A stretch of DNA of 64,000 bases from Thereva unica. Lineage: Eukaryota; Arthropoda; Insecta; Diptera; Therevidae. The position numbers and the translations under genes are program-made. The stretch is taken from positions 154,246,380 to 154,310,379 of the forward strand of contig OX465281.1 of assembly GCA_949987705.1 (NCBI GenBank). Direction: 5' to 3'. This document shows, in pieces, positions 10,377 to 22,446 of the stretch. Every line of letters starts with the position of its first letter. The first letter of the stretch is position 1. The notes beneath the pieces were generated by a model. The model worked only from the letters and a program-made list of their open reading frames with translations, had not been told where the DNA came from and did not search any database.

Positions 10377-12050
10377 AGGTAGAAACAGATTGGCGCGACA
10401 ACTTTTGCCGCGCCGCTCGACGGATTTTAGATTCCGCCTTAGCTAACAGATTGGCGCGGCGCGGACAATTTAACGGAATTTAACGGACGATGGAATTTAA
10501 ATAAATGAATTTGAAATTTTTAATGTAAATATAAATTAATGAATTTATTTTGTACTTTTTTAATTATTTATTATGTGAAAACACATGATCCTTAATTATA
10601 ACTGTGCTCTTACCTAGAAATAAAAATTTAAGCTATTTTCAATATATATACGTATATTGTTTTTTTTTTCAATATTTGAATAAAGTAAAATTTACTTGGA
10701 ATTAAAAAAGGAAGAATTGAGGTGTTAGATAATGTTTTGCCATTTACAGAAAATTACCTGAAATTTAAAAACTAAAGGGTTTTATTTGAAAGAGGGTGGT
10801 TCCATGACTTGTTTTATGATACTAAATTAGATAATTTTACCTTCAAGTAGGAGATGGGCGGTTTGTTTTTTACATTGAACTGCATAATGACATTTTCCCA
10901 TGTACCCAAAATTACTTAGAATTTAAAAATTAAAGGGTTTGATTTGAAAGAGGGTAGTTCCATGACCTGATTTATGATATTACATTATATAAGTTTACCT
11001 GTAAGTAAACAATGGGCGATTTGTTGTTTACATTGGGCTGCTTAATGGTATTTTTCCATTCACCGAATATTACCCGCAAAATTAAAATAAAAGGGTGGGT
11101 TTGTTCGGAATTGTTTTTCCCATTTATAGGACTTGCCTAAAATCACTTAAATAGCTTAGTTTTAAAAATTCCATATCAGTTGATTTTAAAATTTCAAACG
11201 TTGCTAGTGATTGTAATTGTTTGCGTAGTTTTTAAAAAAAACTATTTTTGCCTATTTAATACCACCTGCTTCACAACCTGAAAATTTAAACTATGTACCT
11301 ATATTACATCATTAGAAAGTAATAAAAAATTCTCCTTCCACGTTTCCGCCTAAAATATCTATCATCAATATTTCCAGCTTGAACCCTCAGCATGTTTTAA
11401 TTCAAATTTTATCTGACCAAAAACTTTAACTAAAAACTTTCCCAGAAATTAATTTAACACTTTACTTTTACTGTGGCTCCTGTTTTTCCTCCGGCTCCGG
11501 AATTTTATAGTTTTTAATACTATGTTAAATTCCTCTGGGATAAATATAAACATTTCACTAAAAAATAAACTTGAAGTACATACCTCCAAAAGCTTAAATT
11601 AACCGTCACATTGAGTTGCTAAATAGAGACAAAATTTTTTTATTGTTGACTATTTTTGTTTGATTTTATTACAATAATTAGTTTTAAATACCTGCAACAC
11701 AGTCTTTTTCATGCCCCATAATTGGTAAATTTCTTTTTTGCCATTTTATAATAAAATGCATTAAAAAACTAAAAAAATCACGAATTCAATTTAAAAATAA
11801 CCGCCACGAACAAATTGTCAATTTGCAGGCAGACAGCAGTTCAAAGCAAAAAATGTGTACTAAATCAGCTCGTCATGGTTGGTACCACTGGGCGACCAGC
11901 GGCAGAATTCGAAATAGCTCGAATTTGTCCGCGCGACAAGTCGCCTCCGCGCCTTTGTGGTAGCATATATGGTGGTGCGTGTATTTTAATCGATTTTGCC
12001 GCCACGGACACCGCCTCCGCGACAAAATTCGCGCCAATCTGTTTCTACCT
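10377..12050. mobile_element. TIR element with TAA target duplication (Harbinger-like?)
   Basis: Both ends begin AGGTAGAAACAGATTGGCGC (10377 onward, and the complement of the bases ending at 12050), identical for 22 bp. TAA flanks both sides (10374-10376 and 12051-12053), as expected for a PIF/Harbinger-type element, although that family call is inferred only from the 3-bp duplication. A subterminal copy of ACAGATTGGCGCG lies at about 10448. No transposase is seen. The 95-codon frame at 11815-12102 runs across the right end and is not credible. Inside are three copies of a 157-bp repeat. Confidence 0.75.
10740..11110 (+). repeat. Diverged tandem repeat, period about 157 bp
   Basis: AAAATTACCTGAAATTTAAA at about 10750 recurs at about 10908 as AAAATTACTTAGAATTTAAA and more weakly near 11065. 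Each is followed by AAAGGG and, in the first two, by TTTGAAAGAGGGTGGTTCC or a one-base variant. It lies inside the TIR element at 10377-12050. Confidence 0.7.
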
Positions 12051-12170
12051 TAAAACGGTTAGCCGGGATGCCCAAGCGATAAAGTGTCGCATAACCGTGT
12101 GAGTGGGCGTGGCTTACGCTGCATTTGTAGTAGTGGCAATGAGTGCCGCTTATATATATTGTGTTTATAT

Positions 12171-12771
12171 CCCAGCGGGAAAACTAGCAAGTGGTTACCC
12201 TGGTAACCCACGAATTCTTCAATGATTTGTGTAAGCGCCTACCTGGTAATCGAAAAATTCTACTGGAAATTTAGGAAAATGGAGGTCTTTACGTTGTAAT
12301 GAATAGGTAAGCGACTAGGTAATGCCTTGAGAAATACTTTCGTTGGAAATGTGATGTGCTTTTGTCATTCTTTGTCTTTGGCTGGTCAAAGCCTCTCTTC
12401 TTGAGTTTATTCCGTCCTCATCAATTTTATAAGATTAATTTATACCACTAACAATGAGCAACAAAATCAAAAAGATGTCTTGTTAGAAAAATCCATACCA
12501 AATGTAGCAAAAATGGAATGGTACTTTCGGAAAGCATTGTTTTTATTGCTAAAAGGGTACCCAGTAATTTATTCGGCATGCCTTACATGGTAATCTGTGT
12601 ATTCACCTAATACATTTCGCCTCTGAAATAAGTCCTCGTCTGTAATGCCTACTGTAAGTACTTACCGCTCTAGGGCATCCCTATGTAAAAGTAACCTATG
12701 ATTTCATCACAAAGGTAATGTGTCCATCTCATTACCACCTCGCTTACCTACCCATTACATTTCCCGCTGGG
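12171..12771. mobile_element. MITE with CCCAGCGGGAAA ends
   Basis: The left end CCCAGCGGGAAA (12171-12182) is matched by the exact complement at 12760-12771. ATAT flanks both sides (12167-12170 and 12772-12775). The 601-bp interior contains many scattered GGTAA and TTACC words but no coding capacity. The superfamily is not certain. Confidence 0.75.
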
Positions 12772-12775
12772 ATAT

Positions 12776-13147
12776 TACTGTCATTGTTACATTTGAGAAC
12801 GAATAAAAAAATAAAAATACTGCAAAATTATATGTATATTGTGTTTATTATATATTGCATGTAATGAATAACAGATAACGAGCAACATGGTAGTTGTCAC
12901 GTAATAATCGTCACAGCGCGAAGCACCGTGGCCCGGGGCACCGGTTTTTTTCAAAACGGTGTACATGATATCTCAAGATCTAATTAACGAATTGACTTGA
13001 AATTTGACACACTTCTTTTATGGATGAGTGCCTCTGGCGTCACGTAGGATTTTGTCAATATCTTGCTTTGTTCAATAATTATTAACAATCATAACATGAA
13101 ATTTGTGCCGAAAAAACGTATGTATAATTCAGGATTTTCTTTCTCGT
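12776..13147. other. AT-rich spacer, no gene recognised
   Basis: No coding frame and no recognisable element. A short GC-rich patch at about 12915-12945 is not assignable. Confidence 0.4.
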
Positions 13148-15555
13148 TGCCAAAAAATGATGAAAAATGCGCCATTCTTTTAATTAACATTTTCATTAAA
13201 ATTGAAATTTCACGCTTTCTTTAAAATATTTTTTATTTTTTACTTTTCAGTACATTTTTTAGTTAATGAAAAGAATTTTTTTTAAAAAAAATTTTTAACC
13301 ATTTATTTTATTTTCTACTTTTTAGTTTATTATATGTATTCCGCCATTTTATGATGGCAATTCTATTAGATTTAAAATTACGTCACACAGTTTACTGTAT
13401 TCATTTGATACCCATGTCGTGGGCTCGGTGGAACATAATTGCAAAAACGGCCGCCATCTCGAAACCGTCTTCTTGATTTTTTTACAAAAAGGTCAGATTG
13501 CATTTAGTACTTATACATTATGAGTTGAACTCAAGTTGAACCCAAGTCTAACTACATGTAAACGGGTGTCGAGTTGGGTTAAGGTTGACTGAACTCGACT
13601 CAGCTTTGCTACCTGGGTTTAGTTGAAATTATGCATACGGACAGGAGTTCAGTATTTGAGTAGTTGAATTTAGTTGACAGCAGCATCTCTGTGTTTGTTT
13701 GTGATTTTTTGTAACGTGTATTACTTCTTTATTATCAACTCACCCTTAACTCAACTATTCATCTCATCATTCATACACATTAACCACCCGAACTACGAGT
13801 GTGTGCAAAATTGGAAGTTGATCGGTTATATTTTCTACTTTTTAGTCTATTATAAGCTTTCCGCAATTTAGTGTTGGCCGCCATTTTGTATTTGGAATGA
13901 CGCCACATAGCTTATTGTGTTCTACCTGTCATATCCTTTCATTTGATACCCATGTCAGAGGGCCGCGGAGCACAATTTCAAAAATCGGGCGACATTTTGG
14001 AACCGCCATCTTGATATTTTTACAAAATGGCCAGATTGCATTGTCATCCAAACTAAACGTGTATGCAAAATTTCAGCTCTATCCGAAACCGGGAAGTGGG
14101 TCAAATTTAACTTCCAAGATTTGACGACAAACAGTGTAAGTATTGGCCGCAATTTTGAATTTGGAATGACGTCACATAGCTTATTGTGTTCTACCTGTCA
14201 TATCCTTTCATTTGATACCCATGTCAGAGGGCCGCGGAGCACAATTTCAAAAATCGGGCGCCATTTTGGAACCGCCATCTTGATATTTTTACAAAATGGC
14301 CAGATTGCATTGTCATCCAAACTAAACGTGTATGCAAAATTTCAGCTCTATCCGAAACCGGGAAGTGGGTCAAATTTAACTTCCAAGATTTGACGACAAA
14401 CAGTGTAAGTGTTGGCCGCCATTTTGAATTTGGAATGACGCCACATAGCTTATTGTGTTCTACCTGTCATATCCTTTCATTTGATACCCATGTCAGAGGG
14501 CCGCGGAGCACAATTTCAAAAATCGGGCGCCATTTTGGAACCGCTATCTTGATATTTTTACAAAATGGCCAGATTGCATTGTCATCCAAACTAAACGTGT
14601 ATGCAAAATTTCAGCTCTATCCGAAACCGGGAAGTGGGTCAAATTTAACTTCCAAGATTTGACGACAAACAGTGTAAGTATTGGCCGCCATTTTGAATTT
14701 GGAATGACACTACATAGCTTATTGTGTTCTACCTGTCATATCCTTTCATTTGATACCCATGTCAGAGGGCCGCGGAGCACAATTTCAAAAATCGGGCGCC
14801 ATTTTGGAACCGCCATCTTGATATTTTTACAAAATGGCCAGATTGCATTGTCATCCAAACTAAACGTGTATGCAAAATTTCAGCTCTATCCGAAACCGGG
14901 AAGTGGGTCAAATTTAACTTCCAAGATTTGACGACAAACAGTGTAAGTCTTGGCCGCCATTTTGAATTTGGAATGACGCCACATAGCTTATTGTGTTCTA
15001 CCTGTCATATCCTTTCATTTGATACCCATGTCAGAGGGCCGCGGAGCACAATTTCAAAAATCGGGCGCCATTTTGGAACCGCTATCTTGATATTTTTACA
15101 AAATGGCCAGATTGCATTGTCATCCAAACTAAACGTGTATGCAAAATTTCAGCTCTATCCGAAACCGGGAAGTGGGTCAAATTTAACTTCCAAGATTTGA
15201 CGCGGAGCACAATTTCAAAAATCGGGCGCCATTTTGGAACCGCAATCTTGATATTTTTACAAAATGGGCAGATTGAATTGTCATCCAAACTAAACATGTA
15301 TGCAAAATTTCAGCTCTATCCGAAACCGGGAAGTGGGTCAAATTTAACTTCCAAGATTTGACGCGGAGCACAATTTCAAAAATCGGGCGCCATTTTGGAA
15401 CCGCAACCTTGATATTTTTACAAAATGGGCAGATTGAATTGTCATCCAAACTAAACGTGTATGCAAAATTTCAGCTCTATCCGAAACCGGGAAGTGGGTC
15501 AAATTTAACTTCCAAGATTTGACGACAAACAGTGTAAGTTAAATAAAAGAATTTA
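13148..15555 (+). mobile_element. Foldback-like repeat unit, copy II
   Basis: This is the same unit as copy I in opposite orientation. It has an inner-arm start with GATGAAAAATGCGCCATTC at about 13150, an AT-rich spacer, then the 269-bp array, and a tip with AGTTAAATAAAAGAATTTAA at about 15536. The loop and short arm are missing at its left end. It abuts copy III head to tail: the short arm of copy III begins directly after the tip. Copies I and II alone could also be seen as 2-kb inverted ends of one 8.4-kb element, but the loop contained in I argues for separate units. Confidence 0.65.
13871..15537 (+). repeat. Tandem array: five 269-bp units plus two 161-bp deleted units
   Basis: Full-length units follow one another at exactly 269 bp (GACGACAAACAGTGTAAG at about 14123, 14392, 14661 and 14930). 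At 15201 and again at 15362 the join TTTGACG-CGGAGCAC skips 108 bp of the unit, giving two consecutive 161-bp units before the array ends. A unit with the same deletion closes the array of copy III. The scattered differences among the full-length units are few. Confidence 0.95.
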
Positions 15556-15642
15556 AAAAAAATAAATGGTTAAAAAAATTTTTTAAAAAAAATTCTTTTC
15601 ATTAACTAAAAAATGTACTGAAAAGTAAACAATAAAAAATAT

Positions 15643-16136
15643 TGTGATGATTATGCGCCATCTGTTTGTCGAGAGGATGAATCAACGATTTTCGGTTGTT
15701 GTCTGAACTAAGAATTTATGTACTAAACTAACGAGCGATAAGCGAAGACAACTTCAAGCTGGTCGAAACTTAAGGAAATAAAAGAACATACCACAAGGAA
15801 CCAGAAAACGAAGGTTCCAGAAAGTAGACAAAGGTGGAGCTGCCTATATAAAAGCGCCTGGCAGCCGCTATCGAGTCAGTTTTGATTTAAAAGGCGATAA
15901 AAGTGTTTTAAAGTGAGAACAGTGAAAAGTAGTGATTTGAAAGTGAACTATAAAGCGATAGATAGAATTTAATAGTGCGAGATAGTAAATTTGAAAGTGA
16001 TTATAGTGAACTGTAAGAATTGTGTTTGTGTGATTAAATTGTGTTTTCTTTCGTAATAAATAAATTTTGTGTGGATAATTAAAAAGTGTATTCCTTAATT
16101 AATCCTACGAATCCGTTAAGCCGTAAAAGCGTAACA
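15643..16136 (+). repeat. 5' LTR of Gypsy A
   Basis: It starts TGTGATGATTATGCGCC and ends AAAAGCGTAACA. A TATATAAAAG promoter-like word lies at about 15845. The only differences I see from the 3' LTR are C/G and G/A changes and one C/T change. Confidence 0.95.
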
Positions 16137-16138
16137 AT

Positions 16139-16156
16139 TGGTGTCAGAAGTGGGAT
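16139..16156 (+). other. Primer binding site of Gypsy A, tRNA-Leu type
   Basis: TGGTGTCAGAAGTGGGAT begins two bases after the LTR. Its complement ends TCTGACACCA, which fits the 3' acceptor of Leu tRNAs as I remember them (5' ends of that family begin GTCAG). The tRNA assignment is from memory. Confidence 0.75.
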
Positions 16157-16248
16157 TAATTAAGAGATAAGTGAATTAAGTGAACTTGAACAAAAATTGT
16201 GATTGGAATTTAAATTTTGTGCGTGAGAAATAAGGACTTATTAATAAA

Positions 16249-17683
16249 ATGGGTCGAAAGCTAGTGGATTTGCGCACTGTAGAGTTAAAAAAAGAATTAA
16301 GTAAACGCTCGTTGTCAACGGTGGGGGCTAAAAGTTCCCTAACCGCCCTGCTTCGAGAAGCTATGGTAAACGAAGGTAAGGATCCTGAAACCTACATGTT
16401 TGAAGACGAGGTAGAAGCGGAGCCAGAAGAAACGACAGTGAGTATGGCAGAACTTTTTAAAACATTTATGGTGATGAAGGAAGCGCAAGAACGGACATCA
16501 GCAGCGCAAGAACGTGCATCAGCAGAGATGAAGGAAGCGCAAGAACGGTCATCAGCAGAGATGAAGGAAGCGCAAGAACGGTCATCAGCAGAGATGAAAG
16601 AAGCGACAACAGAGATCAAGGCGGAAGTGTTGGCGTTAAAAGATGAACAGAAATTATTAGCAGTACGCTCGTTAGCAGAGAAACCAGATGGAGCAGAAAT
16701 TCGAACTAATGTCATTCTCTGTTGACAAAAAGCTGGAAAATCTCGAATCTTCCATTAAAGCAAATGTAGAGAATGATCTGGAAAAGCTCGAAAATTCCAT
16801 GAGGGAAAATGATGAAAAGTTGAAGGTTGAGCTAGAATCGGTCAGAGCAGAGCTAGAAAGGGTAAAGATTCACCACCCAGCGACGGCATCTCACGAAGTC
16901 ATCGGAGTTAGGAAACTGCAGCCTCCAACTTTCGACGGGCAAAGCCCATGGTCTACTTATAAGCTCCAATTCGAAGCAGCAGCAGCAGGCAATTGCTGGA
17001 CTGAGGAGGAGAAAGCAACGGCCTTAACGTTGTCACTAAGGGGCACAGCAGCAGAAATATTGCAGTCAATACCAGCAGAACATCGCAACAGCTACGGGTT
17101 CTTAGTTCAAGCGCTGGAAATGCGTTACGGTGATAAGCACATGCAAGAGGTTTATCGACTTCAACTTCGCAATCGACTTCAAAAGCCAGGAGAAACTTTA
17201 CAACAACTATGCGCCGATATCGAGAGGTTAGTGCATCTGGCTTATCCTAGCTTCGGCCGAGACTACATCAACGAAGTAGCAAGAGAGGCTTTCCTTAACT
17301 CTTTTGCTGACCGGGATCTACAACAGGCAGCCAGATTGGCCTTAAAGAAGAATACCGCAGAAGTTTTGGCATATGCTCTGGCATACGAGGCAGCGAGGCA
17401 AGCATCAAGAAGTGCAGTTCGCCTCAGAGAGATCCACACAACAGAGGATAGTTGCAACAGAATGAATGCAACGGAAGTACGCGGTCGACTCCGATGCTGG
17501 AACTGTAGTGAACCGGGTCATTTGCAAAGGAATTGCAGAAAGCGAAGGAGAGCAGAGTCTCCCGAAAATAGGAGTGGCGGAACTTGCTGTGAAAAATGCG
17601 GACATCGGCAGAAAGGTGACCAGAGGGAGGCCGAAAGCAATGACTCCGTGTCTCCCCGCAGGCAGCAGCAGGGAAACGAATAA
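16249..17683 (+). pseudogene. gag: Gypsy A gag, frameshifted
   Basis: The first frame (16249-16725, 158 codons) opens with a SAP-like segment at residues 5-40. An 11-residue repeat follows (MKEAQERSSAE and variants, about four copies, residues 78-120), likely an extended coiled coil. A frameshift near 16690-16725 moves the protein into the frame 16688-17683. That frame has more coiled coil, a capsid-like region after LQPPTFDGQSPW, and a CCHC knuckle CWNCSEPGHLQRNC near residue 270. The protein would coat the RNA and form particles. A second Cys cluster after the knuckle is degenerate. The ATG at 16249 follows the leader by about 90 bases. Confidence 0.85.
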
Positions 17684-17694
17684 AGACTAACTCC

Positions 17695-18123
17695 ATGGGG
17701 CGGGAGTTGTTCGGGGAAATCGAAGCCCCCGGTGTCATCATCACCACTATCAAACAACTGCAGCGTAGTGGCAACAGCCTGGTCATCGAAAGAAAGATTG
17801 GAGCAGAAAAATGCACAATAACTGTAGACACTGGTGCTTCAAAATCTGTTATCCGGTCTGACATGGTCGGCAATAAATGGCTGAAAGACGCCCGCCAATA
17901 CAGACTGAAAACTGCAACAGGAGAGCTAGTACTTGCTGACATTGGATTTTCTTGCTGACATTGGATTTTCACATTCGTTCCTGGTAGCTGATATAACAGA
18001 CGAGTGTATTCTCGGTCTGGACTTTATGAAAACACATAAAATTCTACTGGACATTGGAGAGGAAGTACTGAGATATGATGTAACGAACCAAGTTTTCGTT
18101 ACTAAGAATTTCACTCCACGAAC
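17695..18123 (+). pseudogene. Gypsy A aspartic protease, disrupted
   Basis: The catalytic motif VDTGASKSVI and the later ILGLDFM word identify a retropepsin-type protease. A tandem duplication of 19 bp (TTGCTGACATTGGATTTTC, about 17934-17971) falls between them. It shifts the frame, giving a stop at 17956-17958 in one frame while the second half continues in another (17933-18127). The enzyme would normally cut the Gag-Pol polyprotein. It cannot be made from this copy without a frame change. The coding region is then interrupted at 18124 by the insertion described next. Confidence 0.85.
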
Positions 18124-19263
18124 ATAAGGAGAACTATTCACTCAGCAGGCGGGGAAATTCTTTTAAGTAAACTTTAGGAAAATAAAATATTCACCCAGCA
18201 GGCTGGGTGATTATCCTTTGACAGTTTCACGGCTATAAAATAAACGGCTTCACCAGTCTAAAATTCAGTCTTTACTCAGGCTCGTTCCGGAGAGGTCACC
18301 CTCTCTGGTCCTAGACCGTGTCGCGGTGTACGATCCGGCACGGTCATACTTTTGCCCTCAGGAATGTTTCCGAGGCCTTGTCGAGGTGTACGGCCCGACA
18401 ATGTGCCGAGGTAGCGATTCCTAGACCGTGTCGAGGTGTACGATCCGGCACGGTCAGACATACACACCCTACACATAACACACACACACACACTACGCAC
18501 AATACACACTACCCGAGGAATGTTTCCGAGGCCTTGTCGAGGTGTACGGCCCGACAATGTGCCGAGGTAGCGATTCCTAGCCCGTGTCGAGGTGTACGAT
18601 CCGGCACAGTCAGACCTACACACCCTACACACATTAGGTACATGTAGTTCATAGTAGTGAGTAGATGACTGCTTAGCAATATACTAGTAAACACTTATAC
18701 CTAGGTGTAACCCGTAGTTAGCTGCTCAGCAATATACTAGTAAAATCTTACACCTAGATATAACCCGTAATTAGCTATGTAGACATACTTTCCCACACTA
18801 TGTAAACATTTGGCCGATACACCGACCAACTATATACCGAATTTCCGCTTTACACATATAGACCCCAGTAGGGTACACCAGTAGTTCCACCGAACCCAGC
18901 TTTCGAACATGTAGCTTACAGTAGTGAGTAGAGAACTGCTTAGCAATATACTAGTAAACACTTATACCTAGATGTGACCCGTAGTTAGCGAGTAGAAAAT
19001 TACTCAGCAATATACTAGTAAAATCTTACACCTAGATATAACCTGTAGTTAGCTATGTAGATAGACTTGCCCGCACTATGTAAACATGTAACCAGATATC
19101 GTAAGCCGTTACTTAGACTTACCGAAATTGTTAGTATATAAGAACCATATTTGAATAAATAAAGAAATTTTATTTTGTAAGAAGGTGTTTGTTCTCACAC
19201 GACCCTGGACAACTCGAGAGCCCCCGGCAACCCTCCCTTAAAAAAGGAGGTTAGAGAACGACC
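18124..19263 (+). mobile_element. 1.14-kb insertion in Gypsy A, LTR-like, flanked by CGAAC
   Basis: CGAAC occurs at 18119-18123 and 19264-19268, and removal of the segment with one copy leaves the polyprotein frame open across the junction. Inside are TATAAAATAAA (18235) followed by TCAGTC (about 18264), and near the end TATATAAG with AATAAATAAAG (about 19155), as in an LTR. Two sets of internal duplications are present: about 115 bp at 18357 and 18513 (GGAATGTTTCCGAGGCCTTG), and about 150 bp at 18640 and 18905 (GCTTAGCAATATACTAGTAA). The ends do not show TG...CA, so a solo LTR is only one reading. Small frames across it look non-coding. Confidence 0.65.
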
Positions 19264-19268
19264 CGAAC

Positions 19269-22200
19269 GAAACACCATTACAATGACAACAAGGAGATTC
19301 CAATGGCCACTTGTTATTCGCAGCTTAAGGTCGTCGCTCGTGAAGATACCGTGCTTCCTCCGTGTGCTGAGAAATTGGTACGAGCGATAGTCGATGGTGA
19401 TCCCGGGAGCTACCGATTTTACCTTATAGAACCAGAAAAAACGGAACAAAGCAAAAATATAGCAATTGGAAAATGTCTGGTGAGCATCGACGACAAGAAG
19501 GAGGTATTCGTGAGAGTGCTAAATACTAACGAACGAGAAGTACGATTGAAGAAGGGACGGTTTTGGGGAAAGGAGAACCGGCAGAACAGATTACATTAGT
19601 GGAGTGCGCTAACATCGAAACGGTTCCAAAACCAAAGCCAAAGGCCACGAAATTAGTAAACGCAGTGCTCTCAACTAGTTGTCTTGAACAAAAACAGTAT
19701 CTCCAGGCAAGGAAATTAGTAGAGGATTTCAGTGATATCTTCGCCATGAGAGATGATGACTTTGGGAAAAGAGACATCGTTCAACACAGGATCGACACCA
19801 AAGATGCCCAGCCAATTAAACAACCGCCGAGAAGACTACCACTAGCCAAGCGGGAAGAGGCAGCCGGTATGATTGAAGATATGAGAAAACAAGGCCTTAT
19901 AGAGGAGTCAGAAAGAAAGATGACAGTACAAGATTTTGCGTGGATTATCGGCGGTTAAAGAACATCACTAAAAAGGACAGCTACCCATTACCTCGTATCG
20001 ATGACACACTGGATACTCTCTCTGGAGCTAAATGGTTTTCTACCTTGGATCTTAAGAGCGGCTACTGGCAAGTCGAAATTCACCCGGAGGACCGAGAAAA
20101 GACAGCCTTCTCTGTAGGAAACGGCCTGTGGCAGTTTACAGTCATGCCGTTTGGACTGTGTAATGCCCCAGCTACATTCGAACGACTGATGGAATGCGTC
20201 TTGCGAGGACTGACATGGAAGACTTATCTGGTTTATTTGGACGATATCATCGTCGTTGGAAAAAGTTTCGAGGAACATCTGGGCAATCTACGAGAGGTTT
20301 TCCAAAAGTTGAGAACAGCCCAACTGAAACTCAGCCCTAAAAAGTGCGTACTGTTCAGAGACCAAGTCAACTATCTCGGACATGTGGTTTCATCCAATGG
20401 AGTTCAAACAGATCCTGAGAAAAGAACAGCGGTTAAGAATTGGCCCACACCGAAGGATAAACATGAACTTCGAAGCTTTTTGGGACTTGCCACCTATTAT
20501 AGGCGTTTTGTCAGGAATTTTGCTGACATAGCTAAGGAATTACATAAACTGACAGAAAAAGGAAAACCATTTATCTGGACAGAAAAGTGCGAGGAAAGTT
20601 TCAACACACTAAAAAGAGGACTTTGCCAAGCACCAATACTCACATACCCGAAGCCAGGCGACAGATTCATATTGGACACGGACGCGAGTAATGTCGGAAT
20701 TGGTACAGTGCTATCACAAAACTTCGAAGGGCAGGAAAAGGTCATAGCTTACTACAGTAGAGCGCTGTCAAAATCGGAGCGGAATTACTGCGTCACAAGG
20801 AGAGAACTGTTGGCAATCGTGGACTCAACTAAGCACTTCCACAAGTATTTCTATGGGCAAAACTTCATCCTTCGAACGGATCATGCAGCATTAAAATGGC
20901 TGATGCAATTTAAAAATCCTGAAGGACAAGTGGCAAGATGGATCGAGAGACTTCAGTCCTACGACTTTAATATAGGCCACAGAAAAGAAGGAAACCATGG
21001 AAATGCAGATGCACTCTCCCGGCGACCATGCGTAAAAGATTGCAAACATTGTGGGCGTATTGAGGAAAAGTGTCAAAGGACGACCGTTGAGCCAACGACA
21101 GGATGGGACGACCAGGGACTCCGAGACACCCAACGCGACGACCCATATATTTCTTCGATTCTGGCATGGAAGGAATACGAGGAGAAGCCTGAATGGAAGG
21201 ATATTGCAGAGAGAAGCGAAACCCTGAAGAGCTATTGGGCCCAATGGGATTCATTGCACATCGAGCGAGGAGTGTTAAAGCGCAAATGGGAAACCGCTGA
21301 CGGTACCTCTCACCGAATGCAGGTGTTAGTCCCTCGCAGTAGAATAAGAGATATTCTCGAGGAGTGTCATAATGGCGCATCAGGAGGACATCTGGGAGTC
21401 AATAAAACTTTGGCAAAAATAAGAGATAGATTCTATTGGCTTCACATGCGGGACGATGTTACAGACTGGTGCCGTAAATGCACAATTTGTGCCAGCAGCA
21501 AAGGCCCTCGAGTAAAAACAAAAGGAGAAATGCAGCAATACAACGTGGGAGCCCCATTTGAAAGAATTGCAATCGATGTGGCGGGACCTTTTCCAGCATC
21601 AGACCGAGGGAATCGTTACATTTTGGTGGTTATGGACTACTTCAGTAAGTGGCCCGAAGCATATGCCATTCCAAATCAGGAAGCAATCACTGTTGCAGAG
21701 GAATTAGTGAACAATTGGATCTGCAGATTTGGTGTTCCTCATGAGCTTCATTCTGACCAAGGGAGAAATTTCGAATCTCAAGTTTTTCAAGAAGTATGTA
21801 AGATACTCGGAATGAAGAAGACCAGGACGACGCCCCTTCATCCCCAATCCGATGGAATGGTAGAACGATTCAACAGGACAATGCTAGAGCACTTAAGGAA
21901 AGTCGTTAGCGAGCACCAGCGCGACTGGGACAGTTATATCCCTATTTTTCTAATGGCATATCGGACAGCAGTTCATAATTCCACAGGACAAACCCCTTCT
22001 AGTGTGATTTTTGGAAGACAAATCCGGCTGCCAAGCGACTTGAAATTTGGGACACCTGTGGAAAGCAACGAATCTACTGGCGGTTATACAGGTGAACTTC
22101 GTGATAGACTTGCAGATATCCACCAGCTCGCAAGGAGGAATCTCAAGATAGCCAGTGACAGGATGAAAACAAGGTACGACCTCCGAGCAAACTGTGGCGG

Positions 22201-22435
22201 ATTCCAGGAAGGTGACCTCGTTTGGCTGTTCAACCCTCGAAGACGGAAAGGCAAGTCTCCGAAACTTCAGCGTCAGTGGGAGGGGCCCTATAAAATCGTA
22301 ACACGGATCAACGATGTGGTCTACAGGATTCAACAAGGACCCAAAGCAAAGAAGAAGATTGTGCACATAGACAGGCTGTGCCCATATCATCAGCCGGATC
22401 CAGGATGGACAACTGTTCGGGACGAACAGTCCTAA
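19269..22435 (+). pseudogene. pol: Gypsy A pol: reverse transcriptase, RNase H, integrase
   Basis: Three consecutive frames (19269-19599, 19563-19958, 19940-22435) cover one polyprotein. The 831-codon last frame holds the RT core from DYRRL, the YLDD box at 20234-20245, and RNase H with LDTDAS, then RRELLAIV and NADALSR. A zinc-binding integrase N-terminus (HNGASGGHLG, then CRKCTICA) follows, then the DDE core (AIDVAGP, HSDQGRNF, GMVERFNRT) and a C-terminal EGPYKIV region. Between EESE and RKKD, near 19913, about nine residues normally present before the RT palm are missing, and this deletion shifts the frame. The stop at 22433-22435 is just before the polypurine tract. Confidence 0.93.
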
Positions 22436-22446
22436 GAAGGGGGCAA
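22434..22446 (+). other. Polypurine tract of Gypsy A
   Basis: AAGAAGGGGGCAA lies directly before the 3' LTR. It is the usual plus-strand priming site and overlaps the last base of the pol stop codon. Confidence 0.8.

Noticed and set aside
11815..12102. 95-codon ORF as a gene
   Set aside because: It runs across the right end of a TIR element and its flank and has no domain.
7183..15537. CRISPR-like arrays
   Set aside because: Units are 269 bp without spacers, in a eukaryotic repeat context.
7155..15555. Single 8.4-kb transposon with 2-kb inverted ends
   Set aside because: Copy I already contains its own loop and short arm, and the interior holds unrelated fragments, so separate units fit better. 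Not fully excluded.
18276..18647. Overlapping 109-118 codon ORFs on both strands
   Set aside because: They lie in the duplicated segment of the insertion in Gypsy A and mirror each other. No domain was recognised.
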